Positions 41,300 to 51,285 of a DNA stretch of 64,000 nt are shown piece after piece; the stretch's first letter is position 1, and every line of letters begins with the position of its first letter. The position numbers and the translations under genes are program-made. The DNA is from Alitta virens (lineage: Eukaryota > Annelida > Polychaeta > Phyllodocida > Nereididae): positions 8,027,701-8,091,700 of the forward strand of contig OW028586.1 in the NCBI GenBank assembly GCA_932294295.1, written 5' to 3'. The notes beneath the pieces were generated by a model, which was given only the letters and a program-made list of their open reading frames with translations, did not search any database and was not told the origin of the DNA.

Positions 41300-41640
41300 T
41301 ATTTATTTTTCAATATTCCACCATGCCCACTTACTGCAAACCAGTCCACATTGCATAGGCCTCCACCATGTTGAACACCGTATACTGGGTTTTTTCAGGT
41401 ATCAAAGCTTCACCATGTATTTGTCACACCACCCTGAAATTGCACCATACCCAATTCTAGTTTTGTCACTCCACAGAAAGCATTGCCAGAAAGTTTTCTC
41501 TGTGTCTGTAAGTAATATCCTCTGCCATGCAATGGCTCTTCTGTTCTTAATTTGCCTCTCCAGTCATAGAGATGATATGTCCAGCAAACTGTACTTGCTA
41601 GCACTGGCATCTCGTCTCATTTTAAATCCTAGCAGTTCCA
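41300..41640 (-). pseudogene. Decayed Tc1-like transposase fragment
   Basis: On the minus strand, spread over different frames, are pieces that resemble the Tc1 core: FWQCFLWSDKT (compare the family's WxxVLWSDETK first-Asp region) followed about 40 residues later by VQHGGG (compare VKHGGGSVMVWG). Frameshifts separate them and the rest of the catalytic domain is not recognisable. The overlapping 123-residue plus-strand frame is then a shadow. Assignment rests on two motifs only. Confidence 0.45.
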
Positions 41641-41659
41641 TTCTTAATTGACTAAGGAG

Positions 41660-42253
41660 AATCTTGATATACTGATGAATGACGGGAAATCAGCTAAAAA
41701 CTGAAAGTTCAGATGTACTTTTCTTGTGCAAGATGGCGATTATATGAAACGCAAGTCACAGCAACTGTATGTTCAATTTCGAACATAGTAAACATCCTAA
41801 AGTGACTGGAAGGAGTCATGTTTGATGTGGCATAATTATACATAGATCTGAAAATAGTGACCAATGATACAAATTAAATCAGACATATAGTCGTAAAAAC
41901 TCTCCAGAATTTGGCCAAATATCTGTCAAAGAATACCATAGCTCTTTCATTGCAGTAAAACATTAAAGCTAAGCCACGCAAATAACTCATGATTCTCCAA
42001 TTAAAGTTCAAGAACAGGTTCAACGACCTATTAACGGTGCGCAAGTGACAATGGACACTTCTCATTCAAAACTTCATCCTTCATTAGTGAGTTTTCTTCG
42101 AGGGAATACATATTCTTGCACGGATCGCATTGCAACATTTGATATAGGGTTACTAATTGTGTTTTGAATAATTATTGACAAGCATGTTGTGTTACTTGAA
42201 CATTTCATTCCAGTTCTTGGCTTGGTGACGTAAACCAAAAGACAGCGAGGTCT
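41660..42253. other. Upstream region of the putative secreted-protein gene
   Basis: No coding frame of note. This would contain the promoter of the gene starting at 42,254; no clear TATA box is seen close to the ATG. Confidence 0.4.
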
Positions 42254-42415
42254 ATGTCCAACATGGAGTTCGTGAAAATTTCGCTTTTCGTGGTTTTAAC
42301 AATATGGGTAAGCAAGGTCCGGGCAGCATCTCTGTATAGGGGCAGCAGCCTGAGGAACCAATCCGACAACAAAAACGTAAACACTACACAAAATGATGAC
42401 AAAGACCAAAGGACA
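42254..42415 (+). CDS. Exon 1 of a putative secreted protein (signal peptide exon)
   Basis: The exon encodes 54 residues beginning MSNMEFVKISLFVVLTIW; a second Met at codon 4 is an equally good start. Residues 5-24 form a classical signal peptide with a likely cleavage after VRA. The short mature stretch is hydrophilic with two N-glycosylation sequons (NQS, NTT). It ends at a strong donor (ACA then GTAAGT) in phase 0. An alternative donor (TGG then GTAAGC at 42,308) lies inside the signal peptide. Exons 2 and 3 at 46.4 and 47.4 kb join in frame to give about 139 residues. The family is not recognised. Confidence 0.55.
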
Positions 42416-42576
42416 GTAAGTTATTCACTACAATTGCAATGCTTATTAATAGATCATCTCTTTTCTCTTTCATTGTGCATACATTTAAGTCTGACATTGA
42501 ATTTTCAACCTTATACTTATTTTTCTTCTCCACATCTAATTACAGATCTTGTAATGTGTAATAAAATCACATATAC

Positions 42577-44800
42577 GAGGGGCGTTCTGTAAGTTTTGAC
42601 CATTTTTTCATATAGAAAGTTATAATTGACATAGACAGATGATTTTTTTTGAAAAATAAAATTCAGGCAATGTATGTTTTATGTACAAAATCTTTGCTCT
42701 TTCTGATTATTAAGCCGAGGTACCTGCAATACGTAATGCCGGGGCCAAAAATGGTGCTTAAATTTTCATGAAAAAACAAATGTTTAAGTATCGTATCTAT
42801 GAGTGTGATGTTTATTCCACTGTGTGTAAGGTAGGCCTCCAAACTGAAGTCATATTAAAAATTTTCTGGCTCAATTTATTTGTTTACTGCGTTGTATTTT
42901 TCACGTCATGATTCGGTAACTGTTTGCAGTATTCGAAGTGATTCAGTAACTGCCAAATAGTTTGTTGATTTCGTTGTCAGAACATTTGAGAAGTGGGCGT
43001 ACGTAATACCTCCACCATGGAGGTCATTTTGGATTGCCTTCAGGCAATCTGTTTTGTTTGATTAGGCATGATGAGATACGTCCGGGCATCCATTTTGAAA
43101 TAAGGAACTGTGGGTAATTTGGGTAATTTTTTTTTGCTGGCGTTGTGGCACTTGGCTGGGACCTGCCTAAGCGTGAACGCGATAGGCAGGTTGCCTCTAC
43201 CTATCCCGGATGGCTGATTGGTCAGGAACTGAATTTTCTGATTGGCTGTGCTATTTTTAGACTGGGGATCACGTTCTGGTCCAGGTTTTTCCAATATTAA
43301 AGCATAGGATGCGCACGCACACTACCGGGAGGAATCCCTCCCGGCTAATGGCAGCCCCTACCTGTGTACTGCGTCAGCTAGTCGCAGCGGGCCAGCGAAT
43401 TGTTGTTTGCAATGTCACTACTAGCACTGGAACCGCAGTCTCCTACACTGTAGTGAGACTGGTCGCTAGCATTTCTTTCATGGCTTGAGATTGACAGAGG
43501 ATAAGCAGGGCTATGATTGGTCATTGCGTCGTGCTCTCTAGTAGGTTGACTTGGACACGTCCCCAAACAATTAGCCAATCAAACACCAGACACAATCAGC
43601 CAATCAGAAAACAGTCAAGATCCTGACTCAAAGTCACGTGTTAATGGCGGCCAAGACCGACTCCTATGCACTCGTGCGGAGGAAGGGACCAACTTATGTC
43701 ACTACTAACTGATAAATGACTTAACGAGTCGCGCTCCTAGCAGTTCTAGCAGTTACATGATGGTGGCGCCACTAGTGGCGGGAAAGCGCTGAATCTGAGG
43801 ATCAACAGTTGTTCAAAGTAATTTTCTATTTCACGTATCTCAATCAGTTATGCACACAAAACATACAATTCAATTTTACGAAAAATTCAGTAACTGCAGT
43901 TGCTGAATCGGCTTACATTTGCACCTAGTGAAAATAAAACCCTTTTTCTGTTGCCATGGAAACAAGTCTGTGAGTTATGCAGATCAAGTTCTGCAATTGT
44001 CGAAATAACTGTTATAGTTCAAACTGTAAATCACACACATTATTATAAAAAATATAAATAAAGTACATAACTCATGTTGGCCAACATTTATATGTGTGAT
44101 ATCATTAATTGCCTTATGGTGTCATTTTCAGCTCATACAAATCATATCTCAGTTAATGTCTGGATATGTTCGGGAATTTACCAGTAATCCATATAATTGA
44201 TTTTATAAACTGCCAAAGCGATGCCATTAGAATTTGTACACTGATAGGAAAATTGGAAGAGAAACAGAGAATATGACCTGGTACTATACTTTTGGTTATT
44301 TCCATACATTAAAGGCCAGATAAGTGTGGAGGCTTTTAAATGAACAGGTGTGTTGAGCGCAAAGGGGGTTATTTTCACCGCGCATGCACCGATAGTACGT
44401 AATACGTGTCCAAATCATTTGGTGATAATTTGTGATGCATAGGAAAATAATATGATAATGTTTCACTGTTGATTGTTTGGAATTTGCGTTCTGTGTCAAT
44501 TATAACTGTCTATATGAAAATAATTGTCCGAACTTGCTCCTTGTATATAGAATGTCCGTTATATTACCAGCAAATTAACACAATTATTGATGTGAAACAG
44601 TTGGGACAACTAATCAGTTATAGTTTTCATAAAGAATCCTTTAAAATATTTCTGACACGCTAGAAAAGTACTTTGCACAAAGTCAATAAAGCAAACTTCT
44701 ATATCTTACAGCTGAATGCTAAAACTAACATACTTTCACATTTTACATAAATATACAGTAAAATATGGTCAACGAATTACATTACAGGCATATTATGAGG
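42577..44800. other. Intron 1 (part): transposon ends, palindromes, CCAAT motifs
   Basis: ACGAGGGGCGTTCTGTAAG at 42,577 resembles one terminus of a mariner-type element, but its partner was not found. Perfect palindromes occur at 43,325-43,344 (CCGGGAGG arms) and 43,767-43,780 (CGCCACTAGTGGCG). ATTGG/CCAAT motifs cluster at 43,205-43,610, and GATTCRGYAACTG occurs near 42,909, 42,942 and (inverted) 43,905. This looks like a patchwork of old palindromic elements. No coding frame is convincing. Confidence 0.4.
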
Positions 44801-45334
44801 CCCCCCCATCGGACATTACATACCATCAGCAAACTCTGGGAGGAGGTAAGACAAAATTAAATTGAGAGTCAGTTGCACTTCCACCATGATGCAAAAACAC
44901 AATTTTCTTGAAATCTAACGAGGCCAGTTCCTTATTAGAGTAACTGGGACGGAAAAATTCATTAAGGAACCTAGGAAAATAAATTGGCTTCAACATTCTC
45001 TCTCTTTTTTATGGAATAAAACCATGAACATTATATCACAAAATGCTTGTTTGGTGCCTTGCTTGGCTAATGAATGCATAACGTTTCTTTCAAAGTTCAC
45101 GATATAATGGGTCTCTGTTTAATTTACTCATACATTCCATAAACCAAGTCACCATATTTTCTTTTTGAGTAAAAGCTATAGCTGGCTTAATAATACATAA
45201 CTATGGTTTAACTGTTGCTAGACACTAATTCTACAATATTCACAAAAACAGAGGAGTAAAGAATATCAAACTAGTATAACATACTGACCTTAGCTGACCT
45301 TACAGAAATTTGGAATGCAACAAACTGATTTACT
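44801..45334. other. Intron 1 (part), nothing recognised
   Basis: A/T-rich sequence without repeats or frames I can support. Confidence 0.5.
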
Positions 45335-45425
45335 CAGGGGCGATTTCTCTTGACGGGACCCCGGGGGGATGCAGTACAAGTGGCGGCAGTTAACTCCGCG
45401 GCACATGTCAAGAGATAAATTACAG
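45335..45425. repeat. Short hairpin element (~90 bp)
   Basis: CAGGGGCGATTTCTCTTGAC at 45,335 faces GTCAAGAGATAAAT at 45,407-45,420. The arms (ATTTCTCTTGAC against GTCAAGAGATAAAT, one-base bulges) enclose a G/C-rich loop with CCCCGGGGGG. It stands out from the A/T-rich surroundings and may be a tiny MITE. No target duplication was identified. Confidence 0.5.
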
Positions 45426-45900
45426 GTCAATCTTTGATGCCAAACTATTTTTATATCTGGCGTCTAGACCTATGACACAATAGATCTATAATTGATATGG
45501 TTTGTCAAAATGCCAGATAGATATTACGAACACTCCGTTTTTTGGGTGAAACCAATAAGGTCAAGGACCCAGGCGGGGTAGTTTTGATGACTCTTTGATT
45601 CTATTGGTTGTTCAATTATGAATAACCCGTCGGGGGCCTCTTCACTATTTTAATGTATTTGACCCAGAAAGGCTCATGCACAACTAACCTAGGCAGTATT
45701 CACCTTAATTTTGGGTTAAAATCCTTGGTTACAACTTCCAAAGTTTATAAATTAAATTTAGGCATAATTGAATTTGTAACTATGGAGTATTACTGCAATA
45801 AAGAAAGTAAACACATCGCTTGTTCACTGCTCAGGCGGGCTATTTATAGAACACAGAGCCTACACTTAAAAAAAAAAAAAGATTTCTTAACCAGATTTGG

Positions 45901-45975
45901 TGGTGCAGTGCATGAGGCGCTCGACATTGTGAGTGATACTGTATTGACAGTGGTTCGAATTCAGCTCAGAAATGA
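45901..45975 (+). repeat. Possible tRNA-derived SINE head
   Basis: TGGTGCAGTGCATGAGG resembles an RNA polymerase III A box, and GGTTCGAATTC at 45,952-45,962 matches the B-box consensus about 50 bp downstream, tRNA-like spacing. The region between does not fold as an obvious intact tRNA, so a SINE head is more likely. It is followed by the inverted-repeat element below. Confidence 0.35.
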
Positions 45976-45984
45976 TTATTTATT

Positions 45985-46205
45985 TTTTCTTTTAAAAAAA
46001 GAATCTATAGATATCTGGCAATGTTAACAATATTAGCAGTAGACATGGACCATTCAACACTAACTTACATGTATCTGCTTAGTTGCCATCATGGAGCCAT
46101 CAGAAGGTTCTCCATGGTCCCAATATCATGTACATTGACAGCTACTGCTAATATTGTTCACGTTGCCAGATATCTATTCTTTTTTTTTCAAAAGAATTTT
46201 CTTGT
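45985..46205. mobile_element. MITE-like inverted-repeat element
   Basis: Arms of about 60 bp face each other: GATATCTGGCAA (46,010-46,021) pairs with TTGCCAGATATC (46,163-46,174), and CAATATTAGCAGTAG (46,028-46,042) pairs with its exact complement at 46,142-46,156. Outer parts (AAAGAAT- and ATTCTTTT-rich) also match. The loop is about 100 bp. A sequence very similar to the right outer arm (TATCTATTCTTTTTTTT...TTCTTGTTA) occurs at about 40,001-40,036 inside the Ty3 LTR, so the family has other copies. Confidence 0.65.
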
Positions 46206-46396
46206 TAGATAATGTGATATGAAGTGAAAAACTGTTTAACACAAATGTTCCAAACAAAGGTGTGTAGAAAAAAGGATTTTTATTATATTTGGAAATTTCA
46301 GGGGGGGGGGGGGGGGTATATTGATGCCTCTGCATTTATATGATTACATTTCTTCATTTTTCTTTTTGGTTTTTCCTAGGTGGAATTCATTTTGAG

Positions 46397-46553
46397 TTAA
46401 AATGGTTTGGTGAGCCATCCAATGAAAATTCAGCTGATCAACATCGCATGGCTCCTGAAGTAGTATCAGTTTTCACAAGAATGAATCAGGCACTGACTCA
46501 TCTCATAGATAAAGTAGACATAATAGAAGATACCTTGAACACTATAAACAGCG
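46397..46553 (+). CDS. Exon 2 of the putative secreted protein
   Basis: The acceptor is TTTTGAG before LKWFGEPSNENSADQHR; the stronger-looking TTTTTCCTAG ends at 46,379 but would need exon 1 in another phase. The exon encodes 52 residues including RMAPEVVSVFTRMNQALTHL and VDIIEDTLNTINS, an amphipathic helical stretch that could form a coiled coil. It ends at GCG then GTAATT, phase 1, which fits exon 3. If the CCTAG acceptor is the real one, another exon must lie in the 4-kb intron. Confidence 0.5.
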
Positions 46554-46761
46554 GTAATTATTTGATTAACTCATTGCCACAGTATCAATTTCTTTAAACA
46601 AAACATTTTCAAACAGGATGTTTCCCTGACATCTAATTCCAAATACTGATGAAGTCATTCATTCAGTCCACATCACAGTCACAAAGACACAGATTTCAAT
46701 CAACATCATTAGTATTCATCACTACACAATCACCAATTTAGTGAACATCATTACCAAATAG

Positions 46762-46922
46762 AGGGGTGGGGGCCTAGCTCAGTGGTAGTGCACTGGGCTT
46801 TCCAACCACTGGGTCCCGGGTTCAATTTCTCATCGAGCCTAAGTTTGATGGTTGTTTCATCCTTCATCTCATTGTCAAGTGCAGAAATACAGGACGTAAA
46901 GCCCTAAATCTACCCACCCACA
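46762..46922 (+). mobile_element. tRNA-derived SINE with 15-bp target duplication
   Basis: The element is flanked by a perfect 15-bp direct repeat ATCATTACCAAATAG (46,747-46,761 and 46,923-46,937). Its head carries a consensus A box (TAGCTCAGTGG) and a B box (GGTTCAATTTC) in tRNA-like spacing, followed by a short tRNA-unrelated body and a CCCACCCACAATC tail. The total is 161 bp. A functional tRNA gene is unlikely because D-stem and anticodon-stem pairing is imperfect. It lies in the second intron of the putative secreted-protein gene. Confidence 0.9.
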
Positions 46923-46937
46923 ATCATTACCAAATAG

Positions 46938-47293
46938 TCATCTTCCTAATAAAGCAAGCTGGCCATCTTCGCGTAGCTACATTATGCGGCCTTGCTAGAA
47001 ATGGGCTTAATTCCCTGGTTCATTAATACTCATCTGATTGGTCGCGAAGATCTGTAGAGCACCAAATAAGCGGTAATGTTGATGAAATGTATCTATATTT
47101 AGCGCATTAACGTGGCCTGCAGTGATAATTGAGCAGTTTTAAGTGCTAGTGTGTCACTTGCATTGGCTGACCTACTTAGTCATGCACCTATTTACCGCTA
47201 GAGGGCCATGGCGACAAAAACCACGGCATTGCTGTGATATCTAGCAAGGCCGCCCGGAGCCGGGCAGAAAGGTAGCTTGCTTCAGGAAGATGA
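46938..47293. mobile_element. MITE with subterminal GCGGCCTTGCTAGA inverted repeats
   Basis: TCATCTTCCT with AAGCAAGCT just inside (from 46,938) is matched in reverse at the right end (AGCTTGCTTCAGGAAGATGA, ending 47,293). A second inverted pair, GCGGCCTTGCTAGA, lies at about 46,987 and about 47,242. Length is about 356 bp with no coding capacity. The left end is immediately adjacent to the SINE's target duplication, so the SINE landed beside or at the edge of this element. Confidence 0.7.
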
Positions 47294-47375
47294 TGACAAG
47301 CAGACAACATAGCTGATGAAATTCAGGTATTCTTAACATGAAAATGACCTAAAATCTCAATTTCTTATTTTACAG

Positions 47376-47476
47376 CTTTAGTGATGCACGGTGTCTTGAA
47401 GTCTGTGCCTGGGATAGAGATGGTAAAGGATCCAAACGTAGGAGGATCAGAAATGAACAAAATAGCAATAACATAG
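47376..47476 (+). CDS. Exon 3 (terminal) of the putative secreted protein
   Basis: A good acceptor (TTTCTTATTTTACAG) precedes CT TTA GTG ATG, which completes the codon split at the end of exon 2 and reads LVMHGVLKSVPGIEMVKDP, then NVGGSEMNKIAIT and a TAG stop. Phase agreement across both junctions with a single open reading gives about 139 residues in all. The foldback element begins only about 35 bp after the stop, so the 3' untranslated region would run into it. No close AATAAA is seen. Confidence 0.5.
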
Positions 47477-47594
47477 TTATACTACATTTTGTATAATTAA
47501 CCCTCAGCGAACAAAGTTCAAAAAGGGTTTTTGTTATCATCAATGTCCATCCAAGGGACGGACGGTTGGGCGGGCGGACGAGCTGGTGTAACAC

Positions 47595-48500
47595 TCTCGT
47601 TTCTGGAGCAGAACTCTAACACTAATGCACTTACCCTTACAAAATTGTGTACAGAAATACTCTATATAGTCCAGTGGTGCCTTTTGATAGTCACATTGAC
47701 ATATGTTGGAATTTGTATTACAAAATTTGGAAAATGGAAAAAAAATATTTTTTGTTGTTTCCGGAGCAGAACTCTGACACTACTGCACCTACATGCTTAA
47801 AACTTTGTCATAATAGGTCTAAAATAGTGTAGTGGTGCTTTTTGGGGGGTTTCATGTCCGTAAATACTATGGAATTTTCAAATTTAGGGCAAAATAGAGA
47901 AAATTCATACTTTTTCAAACCTCCATATAAAAGACACTATTCACCTTACATGAATGAAATTGTATCAATAACATATCTAAATTATAGTATTTTTACTTTT
48001 AAACTTCATTTTGATATTCATTTCATGCTAATTACAAAATAATGGAAAATTTGAAAATAATGCTAAAAACTGTGTTAAGTTGTGTTTTTGGAGCAGAACT
48101 CAACCATTAATGCACTTACCCTAACAAATTAGCTGTGTATTTTGATAGTCACATTGACATATCTGAGCTGTGTTTTAAAATATCTAGAGAAAAATGAAAA
48201 ATAAATAAACAAAAATTTCTGTTTCCAGAGCAGGACTCGCACACTACTGCACCTACATGCGTTAGTAAGAATATGTCTAAAATAGTGTAGAGATACCTTT
48301 TTGGGGTTTCATGACCATTTATGACAGATAATTTTAATGACTCCATGATTCTTACATCAGTAACATTTTGCCAATGATATAGCTATATTATAGTACTTTC
48401 ACTTTTAAGCTTCTTTTTAACATTTGTTTCATCATTGTTTTTTTTGTTCATAATATTGGAAAATCTGAAAAAAATGCTGAAAATTGTGTTGCTTCTTTCA
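47595..48500 (+). repeat. Two tandem copies of a ~470-bp unit inside the foldback element
   Basis: GGAGCAGAACTC...TAATGCACTTACCC occurs at about 47,605 and 48,087, and GAGCAGRACTC...CACTACTGCACCTACATGC at about 47,763 and 48,227, in the same order and orientation. The GTCTAAAATAGTGTAG and GGGGTTTCATG phrases also repeat. Copies are diverged. A half-unit is repeated within the unit, suggesting an older duplication of about 155 bp. Confidence 0.6.
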
Positions 48501-49237
48501 TATTCCTTAGCATCCCATACTTAGCAATGACAGCCGTAAATGTTGTACAATTAATGTGCAATTATTAAATATTCGGTCATAGTATTGCCATGCTCAACCC
48601 ATTCAATAGTTTTTGTTTATAATTAGCAATTTTATAATAATTAGTTGCATGATGATCTATATTACTTTCACTTGACTCCAACACTTATTATTGTTTTCTT
48701 CATATACACTTGTAATGTGTTCAGTTGTAAATACTAAATTAAATGCCATAGATTGTAACTGTTGCAGGGAATATGGCAATTGATAATATATAGTTTCTTC
48801 AGTTGCCAGCTAAAATTAAACAGCGAGCACAAAATGTTTTGACTTATAAAGGTATTAAAATGGGTGTGTTGAGTATCATTCCATACAAAAGAAACCTTTA
48901 GGATTTTGTATTTATTTGTATTAAGACTTTATTTATTTAAATACAAGTAAATAAAAACCTTGAAGGTTAATTTTGTATGGAATTTTACCCAAAATCCTTA
49001 TGTGGCATAACATTATTGCTGAATTTCATATATATTCCTTAGGATCATTGCCATAGCCCATATATGACTAATTTGGACATTAGTTAAGGGAACATGCTAT
49101 TGTGTTGATATTTCTAGTGAACTCAATACTCCCTTTTGTGCATAAAACAGAACAATTAAATGGCAAGAAAAGAATAGAGAATACTTTTTATGCTCACTTG
49201 GCGGGAGGGTTCTGAACATAATGGATTGCTGTTAATA
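48501..49237. other. Interior of the foldback element, nothing recognised
   Basis: A/T-rich, no frames or repeats I can support. At about 48,905-48,960 there is a short inverted pair (TATTTGTATTAAGAC / ACAAGTAAATAAA-like), too weak to call. Confidence 0.4.
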
Positions 49238-49630
49238 CAGGGTTCCTGCAGGTTTACCTTCGTAAGACGGTAGTTATTTGTAGGACATTATAATTTCATG
49301 GGCACATGAAAAATAAGACCACTAATATAATATATATACTCCCAATATATTTTATTTCATTGTCAAAAAATCATTCAGGGTATTGGCTATTAAGCAATAA
49401 ATAAAAACAGTTCTTGTGTATTTTAAGAAAGTTCATAATTTATATTAATTTATATTTACCAAATCGTCTGAATATTACAATATAGATGTTAATATCCAAG
49501 TATTTTCGCATCAAAATAGGACAATGTAAGACTTTGTGGACAAAAGTAAGACTTAATACAGGTCTTAATTTTTACAAAAATAAAGTAAGACTTTTTCAGA
49601 CTTTTTTTTTTATAACCCATGGGAATACTG
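49238..49630. mobile_element. hAT-type MITE
   Basis: It begins CAGGGTTCCTGCAGG and ends CCATGGGAATACTG, a pattern known for small non-autonomous hAT elements (CAGGGTTCC... / ...GGGAACCCTG). It is 393 bp, A/T-rich and non-coding. The 8 bp on each side (TGTTAATA and TATTATTT) do not match well, so a target duplication is not demonstrated. It sits inside the foldback element. Confidence 0.5.
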
Positions 49631-50007
49631 TATTATTTAACACTTGACAGAATATAATAACGTTAAAAAAATAGGACATCTTGGACTCTAATTAGCATTG
49701 CATAACAGGCTATGTAGGCCAAGTGGCAATAGCGTCTTTTCACTGAGCAGCCCTGAGTTCAGCAAGACGTAAATCCTTCCTCTCCTCTTATTACTCATTT
49801 TGCTTTTCAGACATAGAAGATGTAACAGACTTATTAAAAAAATATAACTTTCTCAACAAAAATCAACTGAATGATAAGGTGTCAAATATACATTAAAATG
49901 CACTAAAAATACCCCCTCAGCCAATCACAGCCAAGGGCAGGACCATTTTCAGCCAATAGAATTGCAGTATATAAACACTCAATAAATTCTGTAAAAAATA
50001 GCCGATA
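49631..50007. other. Foldback element interior, right part
   Basis: A/T-rich non-coding sequence between the hAT MITE and the right inverted arm. Two CCAAT motifs occur near 49,920-49,960. Nothing else seen. Confidence 0.4.
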
Positions 50008-50206
50008 TATGTCAGTGTGGCTATCACAAGGCACCACTAGGCCATATAGAGTGTTACTGTATAATATTTCATTAGGGTAAGGGCATTAATATTAGAGTTC
50101 AGCTCTAGAGACGAAAGTGTGTGTTAGAGTTCTGCTCTGGGAATGAAATTGTAACGCCCGCCCTCCTGCCTGTCGGACGAACACATAACAATTTTAATGA
50201 TGCCTG

Positions 50207-50830
50207 TGTGCTATGTGGGATTCACTGAGTATTTAGCTGCAGAGCAGCCTATATATTTTTCATGTATTTCAATAGTTCATTATATAATGCACTCATGAAT
50301 TGGTATTTTGTTTTCCATAAATCATCAATATATCTTGTTGAGGGGTTATCTATTTAACCAAACTGTAACCCATGTAAATGTTTCAAATAAAAATATCCAA
50401 TAAAATAACAATGAGTGTATGAGGTTATTGACCAAAAAATAGGCTAAAATTGATGATGTCACAGTGTTAAATTTGTTGCACAGACCATACCCATGCAGCT
50501 GACACAGTAGATTATGTTATGTTACATGTTAAACATGTGATAAGTCTCTGCATCCAGAAATTACACGTATTGTTTGATTATTTTCGTGGGACTTTCCATG
50601 TACAGGTCTCGCACGGATGGCACAAAATATTCCCAAGTTCTAGCTTGATAAAAGACATCACAGAAAAAGAACAATGAATGCCCCCCAAAAAATACAGTGC
50701 AATTTAACATTTGGAAACACAGGCCAACCAGGATTACTATCAATTGTTGTAAACTTTATGAACAGAGTGATATTGATATAACCTACATACACCTGGACCA
50801 TCTGTCTCCTTTTATACACGCTTTTCACAT
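50207..50830. other. Non-coding spacer, nothing recognised
   Basis: A/T-rich sequence with a polyadenylation-like AATAAA near 50,385. No supported frame. Confidence 0.45.
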
Positions 50831-50835
50831 GTTGC

Positions 50836-51085
50836 CATGTCAGAATTTTTGCCTCGTTTACATTACGTCATATATTATAAAATCATTACTTTACTATTGT
50901 TCTTGCAGCCATGTTGGCATCTTTGCCTCAATTACCTCGTTTTAATTATTTCGTACATTATCATTACTTATCCATTGTTCTTGCACTCTGTGACCTCACC
51001 ATGGCCACTGTCTACTGATGATGTCACAATACTAATAATTGAGTACAAATAGAGGTCAATGAGGCAAAAATGCCAACATTGCTGT
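50836..51085. repeat. Small duplicated and inverted repeat cluster
   Basis: Two direct copies of about 75 bp (50,836-50,908 and 50,911-50,987) share CATGTYRG-ATyTTTGCCTC, TACATTA and CATTGTTCTTGCA-like ends. The phrase GAGGCAAAAATGCCAACAT at about 51,059 is the inverse of ATGTTGGCATCTTTGCCTC in copy 2. A G-run follows at about 51,093. Confidence 0.5.
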
Positions 51086-51218
51086 TGTGTTAAAGGGGGG
51101 GGGGGGGGTTTGGAAGTTGCTCAAGTGAAACAGGCTAAAGTAAACCACGTAGAAGATAAGACAGTAAAATCACAAAATATAATAGACATGGTGTTGTATG
51201 GTACTCTTTACACATTAA

Positions 51219-51285
51219 AGGGGGGGTTCTCACATAGCCGGTTTTCCAGGAGAAGCCGTATTGCTCGCGTAGAATGATGTAATAT
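51219..51285 (+). repeat. Left terminal inverted repeat of the Harbinger element
   Basis: Contains GGGTTCTCACATAGCCGG followed by TTTTCC and GAAGCCGTATTGCT, and ends with TAGAATgATGTAATA. It matches the right TIR with a few substitutions and one extra G in the leading G-run. Confidence 0.95.

Larger units (their letters stand above)
47512..50206. mobile_element. Foldback element with ~200-bp inverted arms
   Basis: The left arm (about 47,512-47,703) contains TTGTTATCATCAATGTCC, GGGCGGGCGGACG, GAGCAGAACTCTAACAC and CCAGTGGTGCCTTTTGATAG. All recur in reverse complement and in order in the right arm (about 50,008-50,206: GTCAGTGTGGCTATCACAAG, GTTAGAGTTCTGCTC, GTAACGCCCGCCC, AACAATTTTAATGATG). 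No transposase is found between them, so it is a non-autonomous element of about 2.7 kb or two inverted copies of a smaller one. Confidence 0.65.

Noticed and set aside
41280..41651. 123-codon plus-strand frame
   Set aside because: No protein-like features; the opposite strand shows Tc1-like motifs, so it is probably a shadow.
43040..43578. Minus-strand frames of 66-84 codons in intron 1
   Set aside because: They lie in palindrome- and CCAAT-rich sequence; no domain, start context or splice support.
45653..46027. 124-codon plus-strand frame
   Set aside because: It runs through a poly-A stretch, a SINE-like head and an inverted repeat, so it is not a plausible gene.
46301..46316. G-run (and similar G/C runs at about 51,093 and 52,448) as quadruplex regulators
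   Set aside because: Simple homopolymers beside transposon ends; no further pattern suggests a regulatory role.
46762..46850. Functional tRNA gene
   Set aside because: A and B boxes are good, but stem pairing is imperfect, and flanking 15-bp duplications with a tail indicate a SINE.
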